Counted from the stretch's first letter, positions 1-6,210 are shown. The stretch: DNA of 13,928 nucleotides from Cyanobacteria bacterium UBA9971 (GCA_003499955.1 DNRP01000121.1:16098-30025); one strand, 5' to 3'. Translations and numbers: made by a program. Notes: a model not told the origin generated them from the sequence alone.

Positions 1-72
1 AACCGGCGGAGGTGTTACAACCGGCGGAGGTGTTACAACTGGCGGAGGTGTTACAACTGGCGGTGGGTTTAC
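1..72 (-). repeat. 18-bp tandem repeats encoding VVTPPP units
   Basis: The unit aaccggcggaggtgttac occurs at 1-18 and 19-36. It recurs with one substitution at 37-54 and in a more diverged form at 55-72. Unit length is a multiple of three and the array lies in frame in the minus-strand lipoprotein gene, so each copy adds six residues. The array touches the window edge and may continue. Nearly identical adjacent copies suggest recent slippage expansion or contraction. Confidence 0.85.
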
Positions 73-756
73 AACCGGTGGGTTTGTTGACGGAGGATTT
101 GACTTAACAGGTGCGTGTTTAACAGGTGCTTTATATGTTAAACTACCACCGGTATAACCTAAGCCGTATCCTGTAGCTGTATCATAAACACCTTTTCCGA
201 AAGTATAAGCTTCATTATTAGTACTTGTGCCTTTAATTAAAGGTTTAACCACTGCGCCGGAAATACCTGCATAAACAGGTGCTGCTCCAAGTGCGCCAGT
301 TACTGCTCCTGCGCCAAGTGCTGCTCCGCTGGCTACAATTTCTGTTCCAACATCTTTACAAGTCTGGTTATATTGTATTGCTTTTGCGCCTTCTGTAAGT
401 GTTCCACATGTTACAGGCTTTTTATCTAATATTTTGTCGACTACTTGGTTGTAGCAACGGTTTGATTCGTTTACTACTTTTGTCCATGCTCCTTGTACAG
501 GCTGAAGAATTGTTTTGTCAACCCAACCGGCATTTATTTTTTGTTTTTCAAAAACCACTTTTTGTTTTTCATTTGCTTTGTTTAAAATTTGCACTACATC
601 TTTTGGAGGAGTTTGTTTTATTGTTTGGCTAATAGCTGTTGCTTCTTTTACAAGCATTCCAGCTTCGTTTCTAACCACAGAAGAGGTTGCGCAACCGGAA
701 GTTGCAATAGCTGTAAATAATGCTGTTCCTGCAGCAAGACTTTTTAATGGCTTCAT
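1..756 (-). CDS. Putative secreted lipoprotein with Pro-rich repeat tail (3' end outside window)
   Basis: I do not recognise the family. The minus-strand frame from the ATG at 754-756 stays open for 252 codons to the window edge, so the C-terminus is missing. Residues 1-22 look like a signal peptide (MKPLKS, then a hydrophobic stretch) ending in TSGC. Cys22 is a plausible lipidation site, although Thr at -3 is not the preferred Leu. The mature part has Cys101, Cys117 and Cys133. A Gly/Ala-rich segment at about 143-170 could insert in a membrane or pack like a glycine zipper. From about residue 212 the chain is Pro/Val-rich and ends in repeats of VVTPPP, typical of a flexible wall-spanning or display linker. 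An AAAAGGA Shine-Dalgarno at 766-772 sits 9 nt from the ATG and fixes the start. Export and lipidation are inferred; the role is unknown. Confidence 0.75.
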   Translation of the reverse strand, partial: MKPLKSLAAGTALFTAIATSGCATSSVVRNEAGMLVKEATAISQTIKQTPPKDVVQILNKANEKQKVVFEKQKINAGWVDKTILQPVQGAWTKVVNESNRCYNQVVDKILDKKPVTCGTLTEGAKAIQYNQTCKDVGTEIVASGAALGAGAVTGALGAAPVYAGISGAVVKPLIKGTSTNNEAYTFGKGVYDTATGYGLGYTGGSLTYKAPVKHAPVKSNPPSTNPPVVNPPPVVTPPPVVTPPPVVTPPPV

Positions 757-800
757 TTTTTTCTATCCTTTTCGCAAAATGCGTTTACTAACTTACGCTT

Positions 801-829
801 ATTATAAAAACCATAAAAAATTTTTTTAA
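801..829 (-). promoter_or_regulatory. Putative sigma-70 promoter of the lipoprotein gene
   Basis: On the minus strand a perfect TATAAT (801-806) lies 17 nt downstream of TTAAAA (824-829, four of six matches to TTGACA). Transcription would start near 794, giving a leader of about 38 nt that carries the AAAAGGA ribosome site. The surrounding DNA is very AT-rich, so chance matches are possible. Confidence 0.45.
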
Positions 830-909
830 TAAAAGGATTTTTATTTTTTTTTTAAACATAAGGCATAAAGCATATCGATAAGGATAATTAATTTACACAT
901 TTCTTAACA

Positions 910-1842
910 TTAAATTTTTTGAAGTTGATAATTATAGCTTTCTTTTAAATTTTTCTTTTCATTCTCATAATTTGCGAGAAATTGTCCGCAGTTGCTTCCT
1001 ATCAGGTTTTCTTCAAGTTCGCCGATGCTTAAAATTACATCATATCCAGCTTTATTTAAATCCTGTACAAGTTTATTTTCTTTATTTAATGATTTACATG
1101 AAGTCAGTTCATTTGAAAGAGCTTTAAAAGTGGGATTTACGGGTGTTATTTTTATTAAAAACTTGTCAGGAGAGAAATATTTTAAAAGTTCTTGCGTATT
1201 TACCCGCAGATTGTCTGCGAGAGCAAAATTAAGCGTGATTTTCTTTTCACCTTGTCTAAAAAAGTCGTTTCCGTAGTCGGAAATCGCTTTGAAATCCCAT
1301 TTTTTTACGGGAATAAGCCATGCCCTTTTTTTTAAATCTGTTGTATGAATAGAAAACTGCATTTGAAATTTGTCTTTGTAAATTTTGTTTTTGATTTCCA
1401 GCAATTCTTCAAAAAATTTATCAGTACCCGCCGGAGCAACTGTTGAAATTGACGGCATAAGTCCCGGCGCATTATAAATTTCAGGTAGTTCTGTAAGTAC
1501 ATCAAGCACGTTTGGATTTAAAGAAGGTTCTCCCATCCTTGCAAACTGGATTTTGAATTTTTCAACAGGGATAATTTTGTCGGGGTAACGATTTTTGACC
1601 ATGTAATCAATCTGGGCTAGAAGTTCGTTTTTTGAAAGTTTGCCTTCGTAATTCCCGCCCGCATCGCAGAATTGGCAGTTTATACAGCATCCGAAGAGGC
1701 TTGAGATTATAAGCACCCATTTTTTTTCACGAGACAACGGAGGTTGAATTGATTCAACAAATTCAACTCTTTTTTTACTCGCAAATTCAGCTATATAAAC
1801 TGTTGCTAAATCTTCTTTACCAGTTTTTGCAATTACTTTCAT
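910..1842 (-). CDS. Radical SAM protein of the RlmN/Cfr-like superfamily
   Basis: This is a radical SAM enzyme: Cys52, Cys56 and Cys59 form the CxxxCxxC motif (GCCINCQFC) that binds the 4Fe-4S cluster. Several blocks follow RlmN/Cfr order: MGEP at 103-106, SIHTTD at 164-169, ITLNFALADNLRVN at 202-215, IKITPVNPT at 230-238, and NCGQ at 284-287. Cys285 aligns with the C-terminal cysteine that RlmN methylates transiently while transferring methyl to A2503 of 23S rRNA. At 310 aa it is shorter than typical RlmN (about 350-400) because only about 50 residues precede the first cluster Cys, so the usual N-terminal RNA-binding domain is reduced. It could be a divergent RlmN, a Cfr-like enzyme, or a related methylase with another substrate. 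Family membership is firm; the substrate is not. No Shine-Dalgarno precedes the ATG. Confidence 0.85.
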   Translation of the reverse strand: MKVIAKTGKEDLATVYIAEFASKKRVEFVESIQPPLSREKKWVLIISSLFGCCINCQFCDAGGNYEGKLSKNELLAQIDYMVKNRYPDKIIPVEKFKIQFARMGEPSLNPNVLDVLTELPEIYNAPGLMPSISTVAPAGTDKFFEELLEIKNKIYKDKFQMQFSIHTTDLKKRAWLIPVKKWDFKAISDYGNDFFRQGEKKITLNFALADNLRVNTQELLKYFSPDKFLIKITPVNPTFKALSNELTSCKSLNKENKLVQDLNKAGYDVILSIGELEENLIGSNCGQFLANYENEKKNLKESYNYQLQKI

Positions 1843-1853
1843 AATTTAATTTT

Positions 1854-1883
1854 ATTATAAAAATCAGTTTATTTTTTTGTAAC
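1854..1883 (-). promoter_or_regulatory. Promoter of the radical SAM gene, near-leaderless
   Basis: The minus strand carries TTACAA (1878-1883), an 18-nt spacer and a perfect TATAAT (1854-1859). Transcription would begin near 1847, only about 5 nt before the ATG at 1842. This agrees with the absence of any Shine-Dalgarno sequence and suggests an almost leaderless mRNA. Confidence 0.55.
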
Positions 1884-1986
1884 GTTTTGTAAACAAAAGA
1901 AGTAAAATTTATTAACTTTTATTTTCAGGGTTTTTATAGTCATCAAATGCAAAATTAATTAAAAATAAGAAAATAGGAGAAATAAA

Positions 1987-2442
1987 ATGATTAATTTAGT
2001 ACAATCAAACTATGGAAAACAACAAGTTGGATTTGGAACAAAATCAACTATTGCAAAAGAAATCTGGAAAGACTTACCTTTAAATAAAGCTGAAGAATTA
2101 GGAAGTTTTTGCTTAAAAGCACTTTCAGATAAAAATAAGAATTTAAAAGGTGATTTTTTTAAATTAGATGAATCATTTTTTAAAGGGGGGATGGATGATG
2201 GTAAACCTACAAGTATTAGGGGCGTATTTACACAAACTGAAAAAGTTTTCTTTGGTCTATTTTCTAAAAAAACCGTAACTGGTATTACAAAAGATTATTA
2301 TGATTTTTTATACAATCCTGCCCAAACTATTAAAAGTATGATTAAAGAAGCAGTAAAAAAACTTGAAAAACCTAAAGTTGAAGCACAAACCGAAGCCACA
2401 TTTTTTCAAAAAATTAGTAAATTCAAAGATTTTATTGCATAA
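1987..2442 (+). CDS. Hypothetical protein, 151 aa
   Basis: I do not recognise this protein. It is a Lys-rich, soluble-looking protein of 151 residues with no signal peptide or membrane segment. The N-terminus (MINLVQSNYGKQQVGFG) is polar. The middle (about 55-110) is rich in Phe, Lys and Gly, and the C-terminal third (about 111-150) looks helical. A good Shine-Dalgarno, aggag at 1975-1979, lies 7 nt before the ATG and supports this start. A weak TATAGT at 1935-1940 could be a -10 box. The gene is divergent from the radical SAM gene and convergent with thymidine kinase, ending 20 nt before the latter's stop, so it is probably transcribed alone. It is real by ribosome site and clean reading frame; no function is proposed. 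Confidence 0.75.
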   Translation: MINLVQSNYGKQQVGFGTKSTIAKEIWKDLPLNKAEELGSFCLKALSDKNKNLKGDFFKLDESFFKGGMDDGKPTSIRGVFTQTEKVFFGLFSKKTVTGITKDYYDFLYNPAQTIKSMIKEAVKKLEKPKVEAQTEATFFQKISKFKDFIA

Positions 2443-2462
2443 AAATTTTAGTATGGTAATAC

Positions 2463-3098
2463 TTAATAATTAAGCGACACAGCTTCGGATTCCGGAATTT
2501 CAACGTTTTTCATCGGATATCCACCTAAACCGAACATGCCGATTTTTCTGTAACATCTGTTGCAGAAAGTTTTGTACACAACACTTGTGTTTGTTCCGTC
2601 AACAAGAATTTCAGGGCTGTTAAATGAAGCAGGTTTCCCATTAATGTATCTTGCTGTTCTTCTTCCTTTGTCAGAGCCGCATTCTTCGCATACAGAAGTA
2701 AGTTTTACAACTTCGTCTGCAAGAGCCAGAAGTCTTGATACGATTTCAAAAGGAGCGGACATGTAGTTCATATCCAGCCCTGAGCAAACAACATCAATGC
2801 CTGAATCGGTAAGTTTGCATATTTCTCTGACTAAACCTTCATCCCACATGTGAACTTCATCAATAAAGACTATATCAACAGGCTCGTTTATAAAACTTTC
2901 AATTAAATCAGATGATTGAACTCTGAATGCTTTTACTTTTGAGCCGTTTCTTGATTCAATAACTTCGCCGACCGTTCTTTCGTCAATCTGGGGGCTTAAA
3001 ACAACAATATTTTTGTTTCCTATAGACGCTCTTTTGACAAGCCTGATTAATTCCCCTGTTTTTTCCGCTTTCATTGGTCCGACGAGAAGTTTTAGCAT
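2463..3098 (-). CDS. tdk: Thymidine kinase (type II, TK1-like) with atypical P-loop
   Basis: Thymidine kinase phosphorylates thymidine with ATP in the dTTP salvage pathway. The 211-aa protein has the TK1 architecture: P-loop at 7-14 followed by ELIRLVKR, the FIDE motif at 78-81 (Glu81 equivalent to the catalytic base), GLDMNYMSAPF at 107-117 matching the family GLDxDFxxxPF, and the lasso/zinc region with Cys137/Cys140 and Cys179/Cys182. Length is normal for the family. Oddities: the P-loop reads GPMKAEKT, where the family has GPM-x-SGK-S/T, so the Gly before the Lys is Glu; DEVHMW replaces the usual DExQF; and the TxR segment is altered (GRRTAR, 145-150). These changes may mean weakened activity or a changed substrate. 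A GGAG-type ribosome site (3103-3106) lies 4 nt from the ATG. It is a single gene, convergent with the upstream orphan. Confidence 0.9.
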   Translation of the reverse strand: MLKLLVGPMKAEKTGELIRLVKRASIGNKNIVVLSPQIDERTVGEVIESRNGSKVKAFRVQSSDLIESFINEPVDIVFIDEVHMWDEGLVREICKLTDSGIDVVCSGLDMNYMSAPFEIVSRLLALADEVVKLTSVCEECGSDKGRRTARYINGKPASFNSPEILVDGTNTSVVYKTFCNRCYRKIGMFGLGGYPMKNVEIPESEAVSLNY

Positions 3099-3314
3099 GA
3101 ATCTCCACCCTTTTTTTAAAGTCTACAATCTTTGATATTTATTTTAACAAATGTTTTAAATTTTAAAATCATTAACTGATTATACAAAAAGGGTTAATTT
3201 ATTGGCTATAAAAAATGATTTATTTTTACACTACTACACAAAAATATAAAACAATTATGTGAAATTTTTGTTAAAAAATGGCTTTTTTCATGAGGCAATA
3301 GTAAAATCAATTTT

Positions 3315-3548
3315 ATGGATAAAAATAAATTAAACAAAATAATCGATACGGCACGAGATGAAAGAAATTATTTATGGGCGTTTTTTCTTATATCAGCCAG
3401 TGGTTCAATAATTGTACTTATATAAAATGGTATATCAACAAAAGGTTTTTTTGCTGTAAGCGGTTTAATTTTTAGTTTTTTATTGTTCTTTTTGTATCTT
3501 AAAAAATCTATTCAAATCGATAAATTTATAGATAAGTTGGAGAAATAA
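3315..3548 (+). pseudogene. Small two-TM membrane protein gene with in-frame TAA at codon 37
   Basis: An ATG at 3315 opens a frame reading MDKNKLNKIIDTARDERNYL, then a hydrophobic segment, and meets TAA at 3423-3425. The same frame then continues without a shift through a second hydrophobic segment (FFAVSGLIFSFLLFFLYL) and a charged tail (KKSIQIDKFIDKLEK), stopping at 3546-3548. Together they read as one 77-residue protein: a charged N-terminus, two membrane helices and an amphipathic charged C-terminus. One substitution (for example TAT to TAA) would explain the break. It may be a recent nonsense mutation, a sequencing error or readthrough. I see no good Shine-Dalgarno, and the family is unknown. 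It ends 4 nt before the next small ORF, whose ribosome site lies in its last codons, so the two look like an operon. Confidence 0.5.
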
Positions 3549-3552
3549 AAAA

Positions 3553-3675
3553 ATGAGTATTGATGTAAATACAATTATTCTAGCTTTTGTAATGATGTTG
3601 GTTTTTGGGATGTTTTTGGCAGCGGCTATTTTTATGACAAGAGATCCTAAAAAAAGATATCCTAATACTTTCTAA
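3553..3675 (+). CDS. Small single-TM membrane protein, 40 aa
   Basis: The ATG at 3553 starts a 40-codon frame ending in TAA at 3673-3675. Residues 7-28 form one strongly hydrophobic helix containing MMLVFGMFLAAAIF, followed by a positively charged tail (TRDPKKRYPNTF) that would stay in the cytoplasm by the positive-inside rule. A ggag at 3539-3542, inside the end of the upstream two-TM gene, lies 10 nt before the ATG and suggests translational coupling. I do not recognise the protein. Small single-helix proteins of this kind are often accessory subunits of membrane complexes, but nothing here names a partner. It is too short for statistics to exclude a chance ORF; the ribosome site and clean helix/tail design support it. 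Confidence 0.5.
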   Translation: MSIDVNTIILAFVMMLVFGMFLAAAIFMTRDPKKRYPNTF

Positions 3676-3761
3676 AATTAATTAGATTTTAAAGCGATTT
3701 ATATTGAATTTTTTAATGCTATTCTAATTTATGTGAAAAATATGACTTAGAAGGGCTAAAA

Positions 3762-4994
3762 ATGCACGATTTAGATAAAAATATAATAATTAACCGCGCT
3801 GAAAAAAAGCTTACAGATATTTTTCAGGAACTTGAGCTTATCAGGGATCTTAATCTGGAAAAAGTTTTAAATGCTTTTCGAGATAATCGGGTTGGCGAAG
3901 AACATTTTGCGACAGTCAGCGGATACGGGCATGATGACCTCGGCAGGGAAATTATAGACAGGGTTTACGCGCAGGTTTTTAATTGCGAATCAGCAATTGT
4001 GAGAAATCATTTTGTGTCAGGAACTCATGCCATAGCATGCGCTCTTTTCGGGAATTTAAGCCCGGGCGACAAGCTTATTTCTGTTGCAGGAAGACCTTAT
4101 GACACCATGGAAGAAGTTATCGGTATCAGAGGAAATGTAAAAGCTTCTCTTAAAGGGCATGGAGTTTCTTATGAAGAGATTCCTCTTAAGAATGGCATTG
4201 ATGTCGATTTAGAAAAACTTGAAGAAGTAATTGATGAAACTTCTACGATGGTTTTAATTCAGCGTTCGCGCGGTTATAGCATGAGAAAAGTTATTGACAT
4301 GGAAATCATGGCTGAAATTATTGAAATTGTTAAAACAAAAAATCCTGAATGTATTTGTTTTGTCGATAATTGCTATGGCGAATTTACCGAAGCAATCGAG
4401 CCTACTGACTTAGGAGCTGATTTGATTGCGGGTTCTTTGATTAAAAACCCGGGTGGAGGAATTGTTGAAACAGGTGGCTATATTGCAGGGAAAAAAGAGT
4501 TGGTCGACCTTGCCGCAATGCGTTTAACTGCTCCCGGAATCGGCAGAAAAGGCGGTGCAATGCTTAATCAGTCGAGGCTTATTCTTCAGGGTTTTTTTAT
4601 GGCACCCGGTATTGTTCATGAAGCCATAAAAGGTGCTATTCTCATTTCACAGGTATTTCATGACCTCGGATATAAAACTGATCCGCTTCCTGATGATCTT
4701 CGCTCCGACATAATTCAGGCGATACAGTTTGGTGACAGGGAAAAATTAATTAAGTTCTGCAAGACCGTCCAGTCTTACAGCCCTGTTGATTCTTACTTAA
4801 CTCCTATTCCTGATGAAGTTCCGGGTTATGAGGATCAGGTAATTATGGCGGCGGGAACTTTTATTGAAGGTTCGACAATAGAACTTTCGGCGGACGGACC
4901 TTTAAGAGAGCCTTATGTTGCTTATATGCAGGGTGGGCTTAATTACTCACATGTCAAACTGGTTTTAAAAGGAATTTTGCAGGAATTGGGTTAA
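3762..4994 (+). CDS. PLP-dependent methionine gamma-lyase-family (aluminium resistance) protein
   Basis: This 410-aa protein belongs to the fold-type I PLP enzyme family annotated as aluminium resistance protein or methionine gamma-lyase-like (Pfam Met_gamma_lyase). The N-terminal part has the SGTHA loop (86-90) that contacts the PLP phosphate, and VDNCYGEF (201-208) supplies Asp202 for the pyridine nitrogen. GSLIKNPGGG (224-233) contains Lys228, the expected Schiff-base lysine, and LTAPGIG (255-261) follows. The C-terminal half keeps the family blocks for PVDS, PGYEDQVIMAAGTF and QGGL. Length is typical. The likely reaction is elimination on a sulphur amino acid (methionine or a cysteine conjugate), but the true substrate in this family is poorly defined. 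Ribosome site aaggg (3751-3755) lies 6 nt from the ATG. It follows two tiny membrane genes with 86 nt between, so co-transcription is possible but unproven. Confidence 0.92.
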   Translation: MHDLDKNIIINRAEKKLTDIFQELELIRDLNLEKVLNAFRDNRVGEEHFATVSGYGHDDLGREIIDRVYAQVFNCESAIVRNHFVSGTHAIACALFGNLSPGDKLISVAGRPYDTMEEVIGIRGNVKASLKGHGVSYEEIPLKNGIDVDLEKLEEVIDETSTMVLIQRSRGYSMRKVIDMEIMAEIIEIVKTKNPECICFVDNCYGEFTEAIEPTDLGADLIAGSLIKNPGGGIVETGGYIAGKKELVDLAAMRLTAPGIGRKGGAMLNQSRLILQGFFMAPGIVHEAIKGAILISQVFHDLGYKTDPLPDDLRSDIIQAIQFGDREKLIKFCKTVQSYSPVDSYLTPIPDEVPGYEDQVIMAAGTFIEGSTIELSADGPLREPYVAYMQGGLNYSHVKLVLKGILQELG

Positions 4995-5005
4995 TAAAGA
5001 TTTTT

Positions 5006-5155
5006 TTATTCAATAATATTCTTTGTTTTTAAAGCTGTTTTAACTATATCCATATCTTTTTGTAATTTTTTTAAAACAATGAATAAATCTTTTATGGATA
5101 CTTGAAAAGTCAGGCTAATATCTTCCATTGTTTCCAATCCTATAGATTTTTTCAT
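5006..5155 (-). CDS. Small hypothetical protein, 49 aa
   Basis: A minus-strand frame of 49 codons runs from the ATG at 5153-5155 to TAA at 5006-5008. Its start is marked by a strong Shine-Dalgarno, GAGGAG (5164-5169), 8 nt upstream, which is better than that of most genes here. The product (MKKSIGLETMEDISLTFQVS...) is charged and soluble, with a likely helix at about residues 20-45 rich in Lys and Leu/Ile. It has no membrane segment or recognised motif. It converges on the methionine gamma-lyase-like gene with an 11-nt gap and lies beside the palindromic element at 5222-5599. It could be a small regulator or a remnant; I cannot assign a function. Confidence 0.5.
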   Translation of the reverse strand: MKKSIGLETMEDISLTFQVSIKDLFIVLKKLQKDMDIVKTALKTKNIIE

Positions 5156-5221
5156 GACAAATTCTCCTCAATTCTTGGTTAATTGTGGTAACATTAAATA
5201 AATTAGAATAGGGTACTTTTT

Positions 5222-5599
5222 CTTTTATAGAAGGGGCTGCACCCCTTTACCCGCCTTCATTTTCTTTTGTCGAAAAGAAAATGAAGCAAAAGAAACTTTG
5301 TCCTAAACTCCGGTTTCTATATTTCTATCCTGCTTACGATTGAAATTTTTAGAAGTCTAAGCTCGCAAACTCGCCTGCCAAGGCAGGCTCAAACAATGCT
5401 CGCTGGCTTTCATTCGCAGGATGAAATATTACGAAACCTCCGCAACGGATGGAACGGGGGTTCGGGGGCGAAGCCCCTGACAGTGTTGACCCTTTGGGAT
5501 ATAGTTTTTCTTTTTTTGGTTGCATTTTTTTCTTTTTGCGTTCAAAAAGAAAAAAATGAACACAGGGTTTAAGGGACGGTAAGTCCCTTTTACAAAGAA
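5222..5599. repeat. Large imperfect palindromic (MITE-like) intergenic element with nested hairpins
   Basis: The stretch holds no convincing gene but is full of symmetry. Nested hairpins are 5231-5247 (AAGGGG/CCCCTT), 5255-5286 (14-bp perfect arms, loop GTCG), 5373-5388 (GCCTGCC/GGCAGGC), 5465-5477 (GGGGC/GCCCC), 5523-5558 (16-bp perfect arms, loop CGTT) and 5571-5589 (AAGGGAC/GTCCCTT). The two halves are also diverged inverted copies of each other around about 5380. The outer small hairpin plus long A/T hairpin on the left match the same pair on the right. The 5308-5333 segment matches the complement of 5416-5442, sharing GGTTTC, ATATTTC and ATCCTGC. The right half has about 50-60 extra nt around the hairpin at 5465. 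GC is higher than the surroundings. It is probably a non-autonomous, multicopy repeat; no transposase is present. Confidence 0.7.
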
Positions 5600-5604
5600 A
5601 AAAT

Positions 5605-5641
5605 ATCTTGTACTTAATCTAACAAAATTAATATACAAGAT
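5605..5641. promoter_or_regulatory. Inverted repeat upstream of the tandem-HTH gene, possible operator/promoter
   Basis: ATCTTGTA (5605-5612) and TACAAGAT (5634-5641) form a perfect 8-bp inverted repeat. Inner TTAAT (5614-5618) and ATTAA (5627-5631) extend it with small bulges. The arms overlap a possible promoter (TTG at 5608 and TATACA at 5632-5637). The site lies 45 nt before a gene for a probable DNA-binding protein, so autoregulation is a reasonable guess. A second weak promoter candidate is TTGTCA (5652-5657) with CATAAA (5674-5679). Confidence 0.4.
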
Positions 5642-5686
5642 TTAAAAATAATTGTCAAGAAGATTTTTTGGAACATAAAAGTTTTT

Positions 5687-6196
5687 ATGAACAAAATACG
5701 CAACACATTAAAAGAAAAAAATTTATCGTTTTATGATTTGGAGAAACTTTTTGATTATTCAAGAGGTTCTTTAAGTGAAATGATTAAGGGAGAAAGACCT
5801 TTTTCGGATAAGATAAAAGAAAAAATCTTGCCAATTCTTGAGGTTTCAAAAGAAGAATTTGAAAGCTGGATAATTGCAGACAAATACGACCATAAAATTA
5901 TTGAAAAAGCCATAGAATCCTTTAAAAATAGGGAAGATAAAAAAATCCTCATTCTTACTCAAAATATAGACAGAATTTTAAAAGAAAAAACCCTGTCAAG
6001 AACAGCTTTAAGCAAAATTATAAAGCATTCCCAGAGTGGCTTAAACCGTGCTATTACAGGCAAAGAGCCTCTTTCAAAAAATGTTGCAAAAAAACTTTCA
6101 ATTGCTCTTGAAATCCCGGAAGAAGACTTACAGGCGTGGATTTTGGCGGACAAACAGCTTTTAAAGGTCTTAGAATTGGCTTTAAAAATTGATTAA
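5687..6196 (+). CDS. Tandem-duplicated helix-turn-helix (XRE-like) protein
   Basis: The 169-aa protein is an internal duplication. Residues 4-77 align without gaps to 94-167 at a constant offset of 90, with about 27 of 74 identical by hand count. Each copy has LKEK-x-LS, then a helix, then SxxxL...I.G..P.S (helix-turn-helix-like), a helix, and W-I-x-ADK (residues 60-66 and 150-156). The pattern resembles a Cro/XRE domain, in which the second helix selects when to bind and the third (SRGSLSEMIKG, 25-35; SQSGLNRAITG, 115-125) reads DNA. A single chain could thus bind a two-half-site operator without dimerising. No enzymatic or membrane part is present. Ribosome site is weak (gaa/ggaa about 13 nt upstream). 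It precedes dapL by 68 nt in the same direction, so it could regulate dapL or merely neighbour it. Function is inferred. Confidence 0.75.
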   Translation: MNKIRNTLKEKNLSFYDLEKLFDYSRGSLSEMIKGERPFSDKIKEKILPILEVSKEEFESWIIADKYDHKIIEKAIESFKNREDKKILILTQNIDRILKEKTLSRTALSKIIKHSQSGLNRAITGKEPLSKNVAKKLSIALEIPEEDLQAWILADKQLLKVLELALKID

Positions 6197-6210
6197 AGTT
6201 CTTTTTGTTT
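6180..6210 (+). terminator. Weak AT-rich hairpin plus T-tract after the tandem-HTH gene
   Basis: CTTTAA (6180-6185) pairs with TTAAAG (6193-6198) around the stop codon and is followed by a T-rich run (6199-6214). The stem has only A/T pairs apart from one C-G, so termination would be inefficient and some transcription could continue into dapL. Confidence 0.25.

Noticed and set aside
1..72. CRISPR-like array at the left edge
   Set aside because: The 18-bp units are directly adjacent without spacers and lie in frame within a coding sequence.
3315..3548. Alternative genetic code (TAA as sense) to explain the in-frame stop
   Set aside because: TAA ends several other clear genes in the window, such as those stopping at 4994 and 6196.
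3719..5211. 14-nt inverted pair CTATTCTAATTTAT (3719-3732) and its complement (5198-5211) flanking the methionine gamma-lyase-like gene
   Set aside because: In AT-rich DNA of this length about one such pair is expected by chance; it has no GC content or other mobile-element features.
5429..5638. A 69-aa minus-strand reading frame in the palindromic element
   Set aside because: It merely translates hairpin DNA, has low-complexity Lys/Phe runs and no ribosome site.
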